This document shows positions 1 through 6,578 of a DNA stretch of 12,783 nucleotides, piece after piece. The stretch lies in NCBI GenBank assembly GCA_902780985.1, contig CACZHN010000053.1:1-12783 (forward strand), read 5' to 3'. The stretch's first letter is position 1; each line of letters begins with the position of its first letter. A program made the translations under genes and the position numbers. Source of the stretch: an uncultured Lachnospiraceae bacterium (lineage in GTDB: Bacteria; Bacillota_A; Clostridia; Lachnospirales; Lachnospiraceae). Under the pieces are notes generated by a model. It was not told the DNA's origin, did no database searches, and saw only the letters and a list, made by a program, of their open reading frames with translations.

Positions 1-1470
1 TCCCTTGAAGTTCTCTATGAGGATACCGATGAATCTCTCGAATGATCCGAAGATAGCTCTGTGGATCATAACAGGTCTCTTAAGTGAGCCGTCCTGTGAA
101 ACATATTTAAGGTCGAAGTTAAGCGGAAGCTGGAAGTCAAGCTGGATTGTACCCATCTGCCACTCACGGCCGATGCAGTCCTTCATCTTAAGGTCGATCT
201 TAGGACCGTAGAAAGCTCCGTCTCCTTCGTTGATCTCGTAATTTCCTTCGCCGTACTTCTTATCAAGGATTCTCTTCAGTGATGCTTCTGCTGCATCCCA
301 GAGCTCAGGAGCTCCCATGAAGTCATCCGGTCTTGTTGAAAGCTCGGCTGCATATGTAAGTCCGAATGTCTCATAGATATACTTAGCGATATCCATGATA
401 TCTCCGATCTCGTCCTCGATCATATCCTCTGTAAGGAATGTATGATCATCGTCCTGATGGAACATCTGTACACGGAAAAGTCCGTTAAGCTCACCTGACT
501 TCTCGCGTCTATGAATAACCTGAGTCTCGCTGTATCTGAGCGGAAGCTCCTTATAGCTGTGAAGTCCGTTCTTATATACATTGATGGCATTCGGGCAGTT
601 CATAGGCTTGATAGCGTACTGAACGTCTGTATCGATAACCTCTTCGTCTGTCTCAGGGTTAACAGATGCATTTGTTACAAGGAACATATTTTCCTTATAG
701 TGTCCCCAGTGACCTGATGTCTCCCAAAGATTCTTGTGGTTGATAACAGGAGACAGGATTTCCTGATAACCGTGTTTCTCATGAAGATCTCTCCAGAAAT
801 TCAGGATAGCGTTATACATCTTGAATCCACGTGGAAGCCAGTATGGCATACCAGGTGCAGACTCATCGAACATGAAGAGTTCCTGCTCAGGTCCGATCTT
901 CTTATGATCACGCTCCATAGCTTCCTTAACGAAAGCAAGGTGATCCTTCAGCTCTTCCTTTGAAGGGAAAGCATACATATAGACTCTCTGAAGCTGATCG
1001 TTGTGCTCGTCACCTCTCCAGTAAGAACCGGATACCGACTTAACCTTGAATGCAGCATTCATAAGTTCCTGTGAATTGGAAATGTGCGGTCCGCGGCAAA
1101 GGTCCACGAAGTCATCTCCTGTATAATAAACTGTGATCTTCTCACCGTCAGGAAGATCGTTGATAAGCTCTTCCTTATACTTCTGTCCTGCGAATATCTC
1201 AAGAGCTTCCTCCTTGGATACTTCCTTAACAGTCCAGTCCTCACGGCGCTTTAAGATCTCGCGCATCTTATCTTCAATTGCCTTATAGTCATCGTTTGTG
1301 ATTGTTCTCGGAAGCATAAAGTCATAATAGAAACCGTCAGCGATCTGAGGTCCTATAGCAATCTGAACATTTTCCTTTCCGAAAATCTCCATTACGGCCT
1401 TTGCCATAACGTGAGCAAGTGAGTGTCTGTATACACTCAGATAGTAATCTCTGTACTCTTCCTTTTCCAT
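1..1470 (-). CDS. thrS: threonyl-tRNA synthetase, TGS-less form (3' end outside window)
   Basis: This is a cytoplasmic class II synthetase that charges tRNA-Thr with threonine. The visible part is the first 490 residues; the C-terminal anticodon-binding domain lies beyond the window edge. The protein starts almost directly in the editing (second additional) domain: HSLAH at 16-20 with C125 and H129 gives the editing-site HxxxH...CxxxH set. The catalytic core follows, with the zinc ligands C292 (KPMNCPN), H343 (QDDDHTF) and H470 (PVMIHRAIFGS). The motif 2 region is around 311-345 and motif 3 is at 467-485. There is no N-terminal TGS domain, so the protein is roughly 60 residues shorter at this end than typical bacterial ThrRS. 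The ATG start is fixed by AGGAGG at 1481-1486 and by the T-box terminator immediately upstream, which leaves no room for an N-terminal extension. Expression is controlled by that T-box. Confidence 0.97.
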   Translation of the reverse strand, partial: MEKEEYRDYYLSVYRHSLAHVMAKAVMEIFGKENVQIAIGPQIADGFYYDFMLPRTITNDDYKAIEDKMREILKRREDWTVKEVSKEEALEIFAGQKYKEELINDLPDGEKITVYYTGDDFVDLCRGPHISNSQELMNAAFKVKSVSGSYWRGDEHNDQLQRVYMYAFPSKEELKDHLAFVKEAMERDHKKIGPEQELFMFDESAPGMPYWLPRGFKMYNAILNFWRDLHEKHGYQEILSPVINHKNLWETSGHWGHYKENMFLVTNASVNPETDEEVIDTDVQYAIKPMNCPNAINVYKNGLHSYKELPLRYSETQVIHRREKSGELNGLFRVQMFHQDDDHTFLTEDMIEDEIGDIMDIAKYIYETFGLTYAAELSTRPDDFMGAPELWDAAEASLKRILDKKYGEGNYEINEGDGAFYGPKIDLKMKDCIGREWQMGTIQLDFQLPLNFDLKYVSQDGSLKRPVMIHRAIFGSFERFIGILIENFKG

Positions 1471-1487
1471 GAATATTCCACCTCCTG

Positions 1488-1526
1488 AAAAAATAAATCC
1501 CTTGCACCGGTTACCCGGTACAAGGG
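1488..1526 (-). terminator. T-box-regulated intrinsic terminator
   Basis: Read on the minus strand, CCCTTGTACCGG (1526-1515) pairs with CCGGTGCAAGGG (1510-1499) around a GTAA loop. This is a 12-bp stem with a single G-U pair, followed by ATTTATTTTTT (1498-1488). The T-tract runs directly into the thrS ribosome binding site. The 5' arm overlaps the antiterminator strand of the T-box, so the terminator forms when charged tRNA prevails. Confidence 0.93.
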
Positions 1527-1750
1527 ACGTGATACACGCGGTTCCACCCTAATTGCCGTTTTTTCAAACGACCTCTCATTTGCGATTGTAACGTAATCAA
1601 CGTATTCATTTCACCCTTACGGGCTACTGAGAATCCCTCCGAGTTAGTCTTCAAACGATCCGTGACCGAGATGCTCTCAGCCGGCGGCATCTCTCTCTGT
1701 TGTCCGAATTTTCGTTCTACTCTTCTCATCACAGGTTTTTTGGTTTATAT
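1488..1750 (-). ncRNA. T-box leader (threonine-type) upstream of thrS
   Basis: This is a cis-acting RNA that binds uncharged tRNA-Thr and allows readthrough into thrS. The conserved T-box sequence AATTAGGGTGGAACCGCG is at 1554-1537 on the minus strand. Its UGG bulge pairs with the tRNA CCA end. Stem I can be traced: GAGAA (1727-1723) pairs with TTCTC (1633-1629), and AACGA (1716-1712) pairs with TCGTT (1658-1654). AGTA (1721-1718) faces GAA (1652-1650) as a loop-E-like specifier loop. The codon after GAAG is ACT (1648-1646), a threonine codon, which agrees with the downstream gene. A CGTTT-GAAA-AAACG hairpin lies just before the T-box. The 3' antiterminator strand (GTCCC) is shared with the terminator's 5' arm, so the two folds are mutually exclusive. 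The fold was traced by eye; the 5' boundary is inferred from the promoter. Confidence 0.95.
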
Positions 1751-1756
1751 CTCGTG

Positions 1757-1785
1757 ATTATACAACCGTGCTCCCATAAAGTAAA
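1757..1785 (-). promoter_or_regulatory. sigma-A promoter of the thrS T-box leader
   Basis: On the minus strand a -35 box TTTACT (1785-1780, 4 of 6 matches to TTGACA) and a perfect -10 box TATAAT (1762-1757) are separated by 17 bases. Transcription would begin near 1750, just before the T-box stem I. No strong terminator is visible between the upstream SDR gene (stop at 1823) and this promoter, so some readthrough into the T-box leader is possible. Confidence 0.8.
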
Positions 1786-1822
1786 GCACTTTAACGATTC
1801 TTAATAAAATCTTCCGTTACGC

Positions 1823-2602
1823 CTAAGAATAGATCTTCTTTCTCTGCTGGCCTGCGGTCATCTTTACGATGGTTTTTCTCGGCACAAGCCTTGTAGCAAA
1901 TACAGCGGCCTTCATTCTGAATGTAGGAACTATGATCTCCTTACGCTTAAACATTTGATTCACAGCGTAAGCCGCACAGTACTTAGGGCTTATGCCCTTC
2001 AGTGCAAACTGTACGTTTGCCACATCGTTGAACTCCGTATTAACAGGTCCCGGGCAAAGCGCTCCCACATAAACATTACTTCCTTCTTCACGAAGTTCCT
2101 CGGCAACCGCCGAAGTAAGACTTGTGACATAAGCCTTTGTGGCATAGTATGTCGCCATAAAAGGTCCCGCAGGAAAAAGCCCCGCAGAAGAAGCCACATT
2201 CAGAAGATATCCGCCTTCCTTTTCACGGAAGTATCTTACCATAAGCTTTGTCAGGATATGAACGGCCTTTACATTTACATCGATCATCTGAACGTCCTTA
2301 TCCGAATCCGTCTCGGCAAAGCTGCCTGCATCGCCGAAGCCCGCATTATTGATGAAGACTTCCACATCCAGACCGCTGATCTTCTCGTATAATCTCTCAC
2401 AGCCTTCTCTGCTCGAAAGATCTTCTTCGATTATGACCGATTGTGTTCCGTATCTCTTGGAAAGATACTTGTCCAGCTTTTCCAGGCGATCCCTTCTTCT
2501 TGCCACAAGAGCCATATCATAGCCCTGTCTTGCCAGAAGCTTTGCGATCTCCGTACCGATTCCCGAGCTTGCCCCGGTAACCACCGCATAAATGTGTGCC
2601 AT
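1823..2602 (-). CDS. SDR-family NAD(P)-dependent oxidoreductase (COG0300-like)
   Basis: A 259-residue classical short-chain dehydrogenase/reductase with a soluble Rossmann fold. The cofactor loop TGASSGIG is at 9-16. Basic residues after strand 2 (ARRRDR, 34-39) suggest NADPH preference. NNAG is at 85-88, and the catalytic set is N110, S138/S139, Y152 and K156 (YYATK), followed by CPGPV at 183-187. The basic C-terminus (VPRKTIVKM...) resembles the DltE/COG0300 group of SDRs; the substrate cannot be read from the sequence. A GGGGGG-type ribosome binding site sits at 2606-2611. The gene begins only 22 bases after the stop of the amino-acid-binding lipoprotein gene, so it is probably the last gene of that transporter operon. 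This link is inferred from spacing, not from known function. Its stop is followed by the thrS promoter with no clear terminator. Confidence 0.9.
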   Translation of the reverse strand: MAHIYAVVTGASSGIGTEIAKLLARQGYDMALVARRRDRLEKLDKYLSKRYGTQSVIIEEDLSSREGCERLYEKISGLDVEVFINNAGFGDAGSFAETDSDKDVQMIDVNVKAVHILTKLMVRYFREKEGGYLLNVASSAGLFPAGPFMATYYATKAYVTSLTSAVAEELREEGSNVYVGALCPGPVNTEFNDVANVQFALKGISPKYCAAYAVNQMFKRKEIIVPTFRMKAAVFATRLVPRKTIVKMTAGQQRKKIYS

Positions 2603-2624
2603 GTTCCCCCCTGACTATGACGCT

Positions 2625-3443
2625 TTATTCCTCTGTCTCTGCATCAAGATACTTAGCTGAAAGCTCTGAAATAGTGCCATCATCAATCATCTTCTGGATA
2701 CTTGTATTGATCTGGTTAAGAAGCTCTGTATTTCCCTTCTTAACCGCGATAGCATACTGCTCTTCGCCGAATGCTTCGTTATCTGTAACGATCTTAAGAC
2801 CTGCATTGTCCTTAACATACTTATCAGCTGTAGCAGAATCGATAACTACTACATCACACTTGCCGTTAACAAGTTCCATTACGGCATCAGAACCCTTCTT
2901 GAAGGCTTCGTACTTATATCCCATCTCGTTAACAACTGTCTCACCTGTATAACCCTGGATTACTACGATCTTCTTGTCTGCGATATCAGCAGCCTTAGCG
3001 ATATCGGAGTCTTCCTTTACGATCATAACCTGAGTAGCTGTATAGTAAGGTGTTGAGAAATCAACTGCTTCCTTACGCTCATCTGTAACTGTCATACCTG
3101 CGATAACCGCATCAACCTGACCGTTCTGAAGAGCGATGAGGAGTGAATCAAACTCCATGTTGTTGATTGTTGCATCCTTACCTATATCAGTACCGATCTG
3201 CTTTGCGATAGCGATATCGATTCCGTCATACTGATCGATCGTTCCGCTTCCCGCAACGAACTCAAACGGAGGGAACTCCGCATTTGTTCCGAACACGATC
3301 TGTCCGCCTGCTGTCTCGGCACCACCTGTTGCCGCACCACCTGCGCTTGTGGTATCCTGCTTCTCTCCTCCACATGCTGTGATACCTACAGTCATAAGCA
3401 CGGCTGTAAGACCGATTGCGATTTTCTTAATTAACTTCTTCAT
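2625..3443 (-). CDS. polar amino-acid ABC transporter substrate-binding lipoprotein
   Basis: This is the extracellular binding protein of an amino-acid importer (SBP_bac_3 family, periplasmic-binding fold type II), 272 residues from the ATG chosen here. The N-terminus has KKLIKK, a hydrophobic stretch 8-22, and a lipobox ITAC with the lipidated Cys at 24. A Gly/Ala/Thr-rich tether runs from about 25 to 47. The binding domain begins at FGTNAEFPPFEF and carries the family stretches YDGIDIAIA, MTVTDERKEAVDFSTPYY (Arg expected to bind the ligand carboxylate) and VVIDSATA. Whether the ligand is glutamine, arginine, histidine or cystine is not decidable. The ATG at 3443 has GGGAGG 7 bases upstream (3451-3456). 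An in-frame TTG two codons earlier would sit too close to that site. The gene lies 24 bases downstream of the ATPase gene. Confidence 0.95.
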   Translation of the reverse strand: MKKLIKKIAIGLTAVLMTVGITACGGEKQDTTSAGGAATGGAETAGGQIVFGTNAEFPPFEFVAGSGTIDQYDGIDIAIAKQIGTDIGKDATINNMEFDSLLIALQNGQVDAVIAGMTVTDERKEAVDFSTPYYTATQVMIVKEDSDIAKAADIADKKIVVIQGYTGETVVNEMGYKYEAFKKGSDAVMELVNGKCDVVVIDSATADKYVKDNAGLKIVTDNEAFGEEQYAIAVKKGNTELLNQINTSIQKMIDDGTISELSAKYLDAETEE

Positions 3444-3467
3444 AACCAATCCTCCCTAAAAATATAT

Positions 3468-4190
3468 TTATAACACTTTACTTAGAAAGCTTCGTGTTCT
3501 TTCATTCTGCGGGTTATCGAAGATAGCCTCCGGAGTACCCTGCTCAAGGATTATTCCTTCATCCATGAAAAGGATCCTGCTTCCCACTTCTCTTGCGAAT
3601 CCCATCTCGTGAGTAACGACTACCATGGTCATACCGCTCTTTGCAAGGCTCTTCATAACCTCGAGAACTTCACCTACCATCTCCGGGTCAAGCGCGGATG
3701 TAGGCTCGTCGAAAAGCATGATCTCAGGCTCCATGGCAAGAGATCTGGCAATAGCTATTCTCTGCTGCTGTCCGCCCGAAAGCTGCTTCGGGAACGAATC
3801 CGCCTTATCTTCAAGTCCCACTATCTTAAGAAGATCCATGGCTTTCTTGTCTGCCTCTTCCTGAGTCATTCTCTTAAGCTTTACGGGAGCCAGTGTGATA
3901 TTCTTCTTTACCGTAAGATGCGGGAACAGGTTGAAATGCTGGAACACCATTCCCATCTTCTGTCTGATCTGATTTACATTTACCTTATGATCTGTGATCT
4001 GATCCTGATCTATCCATACCTCACCGCTTTCAGGCTTCTCAAGCAGGTTAAGGCATCTGAGAAATGTACTCTTTCCGGATCCGGAAGGTCCGATAACAAC
4101 CACAACCTCTCCGTCCTGGATCTCTTCATCTATTCCTTTAAGAACTTCTCTTCCGTTGAAACTTTTATGCAGATCTTTAACGCGTATCAT
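3468..4190 (-). CDS. amino-acid ABC transporter ATP-binding protein (GlnQ-like)
   Basis: A 240-residue cytoplasmic ATPase that drives the amino-acid importer encoded on both sides. All ABC motifs are intact: Walker A GPSGSGKS at 34-41, Q-loop Q84 ([10 protein letters not shown]), signature LSGGQ at 137-141, Walker B IMLFDEP at 157-163 with catalytic E162, D-loop SALD, and H-loop H194. Length and sequence fit the GlnQ/HisP/ArtP group (polar amino-acid uptake family). The ATG start has GGAGG 6 bases upstream. It follows the permease stop by 22 bases and precedes the binding-protein gene by 24, so the three are surely cotranscribed. The exact substrate is unknown, so no symbol is given. Confidence 0.97.
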   Translation of the reverse strand: MIRVKDLHKSFNGREVLKGIDEEIQDGEVVVVIGPSGSGKSTFLRCLNLLEKPESGEVWIDQDQITDHKVNVNQIRQKMGMVFQHFNLFPHLTVKKNITLAPVKLKRMTQEEADKKAMDLLKIVGLEDKADSFPKQLSGGQQQRIAIARSLAMEPEIMLFDEPTSALDPEMVGEVLEVMKSLAKSGMTMVVVTHEMGFAREVGSRILFMDEGIILEQGTPEAIFDNPQNERTRSFLSKVL

Positions 4191-4212
4191 ATAAAACCTC
4201 CGATATTTCCGG

Positions 4213-4911
4213 TTATCTGTTGTCTGCCTTACGAAGTCTCTTCTCTACCTTTCCGAGAAGGACTGTAAGTATCTTTATGATTACAAAATATATAACGGCT
4301 GTTGCAAGGAGCGGTAAGATAGGCTTATATGTAGCACTCTTTATGAAATCTCCCGCTTTCTGGATATCCATCAGACCTACATATCCTACAATAGCTGTTT
4401 CCTTTATAAGAGTTATGAACTCGTTACAAAGTGCAGGGAATATGTTCTTTGTTGCCTGAGGTATGATGATATTTACCATAGTCTGGGAACGGCTGAGTCC
4501 GAGTGATCTTCCGGCTTCCGTCTGTCCCTTATCTATGGAAAGAATACCCGCACGTATGATCTCCGATACATACGCACCGGAATTAATGGCAAATGCTATG
4601 GCTGCGATGATCCACTTTGCCCAGTGCACCGATCCGAACACAACAAAGTAAATGATCATAAGCTGTGTAACGGAAGGCGTACCTCTTATGATATCGGTAT
4701 ATACCTTTCCGAATAATTTAAGTCCCTTATTCTTTGAAAGATTACAGAGTGCGATAAAAAATCCTATGATAAGTCCCATAGCCGCAGCAAGAAGCGCTAC
4801 CTTAACGGTAACTCCGATTCCTTCCACGAGGAGCATATATCTGTTATCTTTTATAAAGCTGTTTTCAAATTCCGTCGCAAGATTACTAAACCAGTTAACG
4901 AGCCAGTCCAT
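4213..4911 (-). CDS. amino-acid ABC transporter permease (HEQRo family)
   Basis: A 232-residue integral membrane protein and first gene of the amino-acid importer operon. It shows several hydrophobic segments (about 26-56, 82-112, 160-180, 197-219). The [16 protein letters not shown] block at 74-89 is typical of His/Glu/Gln/Arg permeases. The EAA coupling loop is [14 protein letters not shown] at 129-142 with IIIPQA at 148-153, where the ATPase docks. Only one permease gene is present, so a homodimer is expected. I place the start at the ATG at 4911, preceded by AAGGAAGGG; an in-frame TTG nine codons upstream is less likely because the ribosome binding site lies inside that extension. A promoter for the operon lies about 70-100 bases upstream, back to back with that of the purine permease gene. 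Confidence 0.95.
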   Translation of the reverse strand: MDWLVNWFSNLATEFENSFIKDNRYMLLVEGIGVTVKVALLAAAMGLIIGFFIALCNLSKNKGLKLFGKVYTDIIRGTPSVTQLMIIYFVVFGSVHWAKWIIAAIAFAINSGAYVSEIIRAGILSIDKGQTEAGRSLGLSRSQTMVNIIIPQATKNIFPALCNEFITLIKETAIVGYVGLMDIQKAGDFIKSATYKPILPLLATAVIYFVIIKILTVLLGKVEKRLRKADNR

Positions 4912-4981
4912 AACTATCCCTTCCTTGCATATATTCAAAGTTTATTCTATCAATATACATAAACCTCGTTTAAACTTCAAT

Positions 4982-5010
4982 ATAATTGCATAAAAAATTA
5001 TCAAAGTCAA
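4982..5010 (-). promoter_or_regulatory. promoter of the amino-acid ABC / SDR operon
   Basis: On the minus strand a -35 TTGACT (5010-5005, 5 of 6) is followed after 17 bases by -10 AATTAT (4987-4982, 4 of 6) in a very AT-rich stretch. Transcription would begin near 4975, giving a leader of about 60 bases before the permease ATG. No riboswitch-like fold is evident in that leader. Its -35 is 10 bases from the -35 of the divergent purine permease promoter. Confidence 0.65.
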
Positions 5011-5011
5011 G

Positions 5012-5028
5012 AATGTGCTATTCACATT
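5012..5028. promoter_or_regulatory. putative operator dyad between divergent promoters
   Basis: AATGTG (5012-5017) and CACATT (5023-5028) form a perfect 6-bp inverted repeat around a 5-base spacer. The right arm covers most of the plus-strand -35 box (5021-5026), and the left arm begins one base from the minus-strand -35 box (5005-5010). A bound dimeric repressor here could block both promoters. The regulator is unknown, and the site is short enough that chance cannot be excluded. Confidence 0.4.
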
Positions 5029-5049
5029 TTATGTATATTTTATTATAAT
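5021..5049 (+). promoter_or_regulatory. sigma-A promoter of the purine permease gene
   Basis: TTCACA (5021-5026, 5 of 6 matches to TTGACA) and a perfect TATAAT (5044-5049) are separated by 17 bases. The start of transcription should be near 5056, leaving an 80-base leader before the ATG at 5136. Confidence 0.85.
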
Positions 5050-5054
5050 GAAAA

Positions 5055-5104
5055 CGGTGTTTTTCAAAACGCCGGAAGTCTTTTTAACAACCGCGTAAAA
5101 GCGG
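5055..5104 (+). other. two hairpins in the purine permease 5' leader
   Basis: The first hairpin pairs CGGTGTTT (5055-5062) with AAACGCCG (5067-5074), 8 bp with one G-U pair, right at the expected 5' end of the transcript; a short T-run follows (5081-5085). The second pairs CCGC (5091-5094) with GCGG (5101-5104) around a 6-base loop, just before the ribosome binding site. The leader is too short for, and lacks the conserved core of, a purine riboswitch. The hairpins could protect the mRNA 5' end or act as a weak attenuator; the role is inferred. Confidence 0.45.
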
Positions 5105-5135
5105 AAATATTCACTCAAGAGGAGGACCTATATCC

Positions 5136-6503
5136 ATGTTAGAAAAGTGTTTCAAACTCAAGGAGCACGGGACGGACGCCAAGACTGAGATCATAGCCGG
5201 AATCACAACATTCCTTGCCATGGCTTACATTCTGGCAGTTAACCCGAACATCCTCGGATCCGTAATGAATGCAAACGGTGTTTTCCTTGCTACGGCTATT
5301 TCGTCGGCAATCGCAACATTTGTTATGGCATTCCTTGCAAACTATCCTATCGCGCTCAGTGCCGGCATGGGACTCAATGCATATTTTGCATTTACCGTAT
5401 GTCTCGGTGAACTGGCCGATGTAGAAAACCCATTCACTATCGCGCTTACCGCAGTACTTGTTGAAGGTATCGTATTCATACTTCTTTCGATCTTCAAGTT
5501 CAGAGAAGCAATCATCAACGGTATCCCTCAGAACCTCAAGTACGGTATAACAACCGGTATAGGTCTGTTTATAGCACTCATCGGTCTTGTAGGTGCCAAG
5601 ATCGTTGTTGCCGATCCTTCTACAACAGTAGCACTCGGAAATTTCGGTTCTCCTGATGTTGTACTTGCACTTGTAGGATTTCTCATTATCGTAGCTCTCA
5701 GCCACTATAAGGTTAAGGGTTCGGTACTTATAGGAATCATCTTAACCTGGGTACTCGGAATGATTGCTCAGTGTACAGGATGGTACCATGTTGATCCTGA
5801 AGCAGGCGTTTACAGCCTCTTCCCAAGTTTCTCAAGCGGATTTAACTTCAGCGGTCTCGGCGAGACAGCATTCAAGTTCAACTTTGCATGGGTTGGATCA
5901 CATGCTATTCAGTTTATCGCAATCGTATTCAGTTTCCTTTTCGTAGATCTCTTCGATACTGTCGGAACAGTTGTAGGCGTTGCCGACAAGGCAGGACTTC
6001 TTGATAAGGACGGAAAGCTTCCTCGCGCAGGCAAGGTATTCATGGCAGACGCTATCGGTACAACCGTTGGTGCATGTCTCGGTACTTCAACAGTAACAAG
6101 TTTCGTTGAGTCAAGTGCCGGTGTTGCCGAAGGCGGAAAGACAGGACTTACAGCATTTACAACAGGAGTTCTCTTCCTGATCTCAATAGTGCTCAGCCCT
6201 ATCTTCCTTGCAATCCCAAGCTTCGCTACAGCTCCTGCTCTTATCTATGTAGGTATGCTGATGTTCTCAAGCGCAATCAAGATCAAGTTTGAGGGAGACG
6301 TTGCAGATATTGCAAGTGCTTATATGGCAATCCTCATGATGCCTCTTACATACTCAATCGCAAACGGTATCATGTTCGGTATCATGAGCTGGGTAATCCT
6401 TAAGGTATTCACAAAGAAGGCTAAGGACGTTACTCCTGTTATGTGGGTAATCTTCATCCTCTTTGCACTCAGAATTGCAGCTCTTGTAACAAACTTCCAG
6501 TAA
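5136..6503 (+). CDS. NCS2-family purine permease (PbuG/PbuO/AzgA-like)
   Basis: A 455-residue multi-pass cytoplasmic-membrane transporter expected to import purine bases (guanine, hypoxanthine or adenine) by proton symport. Family marks are EIIAGITTFLAMAYILAVNP at 18-37, GMGLNAYF at 77-84, FVDLFDTVGT at 269-278 with the substrate-site acidic residue region, and GTSTVTSFVESSAGVAEGG at 316-334. The length is normal for the AzgA-like branch of NCS2, which differs from the xanthine/uracil branch. The ATG is supported by AGGAGG at 5120-5125. It is the only plus-strand gene in the window, with its own promoter and a bidirectional terminator, so it is monocistronic. Which purine it prefers cannot be told from sequence, so no symbol is given. 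Confidence 0.95.
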   Translation: MLEKCFKLKEHGTDAKTEIIAGITTFLAMAYILAVNPNILGSVMNANGVFLATAISSAIATFVMAFLANYPIALSAGMGLNAYFAFTVCLGELADVENPFTIALTAVLVEGIVFILLSIFKFREAIINGIPQNLKYGITTGIGLFIALIGLVGAKIVVADPSTTVALGNFGSPDVVLALVGFLIIVALSHYKVKGSVLIGIILTWVLGMIAQCTGWYHVDPEAGVYSLFPSFSSGFNFSGLGETAFKFNFAWVGSHAIQFIAIVFSFLFVDLFDTVGTVVGVADKAGLLDKDGKLPRAGKVFMADAIGTTVGACLGTSTVTSFVESSAGVAEGGKTGLTAFTTGVLFLISIVLSPIFLAIPSFATAPALIYVGMLMFSSAIKIKFEGDVADIASAYMAILMMPLTYSIANGIMFGIMSWVILKVFTKKAKDVTPVMWVIFILFALRIAALVTNFQ

Positions 6504-6524
6504 ACTCTGGGAATCTTAAATACA

Positions 6525-6570
6525 AAAAATAAATCGTCATCGTGATGATTCACGATGACGATTTTTATTT
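6525..6570. terminator. bidirectional intrinsic terminator between convergent genes
   Basis: AAATCGTCATCGTG (6531-6544) and CACGATGACGATTT (6551-6564) form a perfect 14-bp stem with loop ATGATT. On the plus strand TTTTTATTT follows, ending the purine permease transcript. On the minus strand TTTTTTGTA follows, ending the LCP-TraX transcript. Confidence 0.93.
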
Positions 6571-6578
6571 GCTCTGAA

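Noticed and set aside
1511..1732. A 73-codon minus-strand open frame in the thrS leader
   Set aside because: It overlaps the T-box stem I, the T-box sequence and the terminator arm; the RNA structure explains the conservation-type signals, and no ribosome binding site is evident.
1769..1789. GTGCT/AGCAC inverted repeat overlapping the thrS -35 box
   Set aside because: Only 5 bp per arm with an 11-base gap; too weak to call an operator when the T-box already explains regulation.
4953..5038. ATATACAT (4953-4960) and ATGTATAT (5031-5038), an 8-bp inverted repeat flanking the divergent promoters
   Set aside because: The arms are pure low-complexity AT-rich sequence 70 bases apart; chance occurrence is likely, so it is not listed as a feature.
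5050..5135. Purine riboswitch in the leader of the NCS2 permease
   Set aside because: The three-way junction and conserved core bases are absent, and the leader is too short for aptamer plus expression platform.
5139..5705. A 188-codon minus-strand open frame inside the purine permease gene
   Set aside because: The Cys/Tyr/Arg-rich composition without any recognisable domain is typical of an antisense shadow; the plus-strand gene is clearly real.
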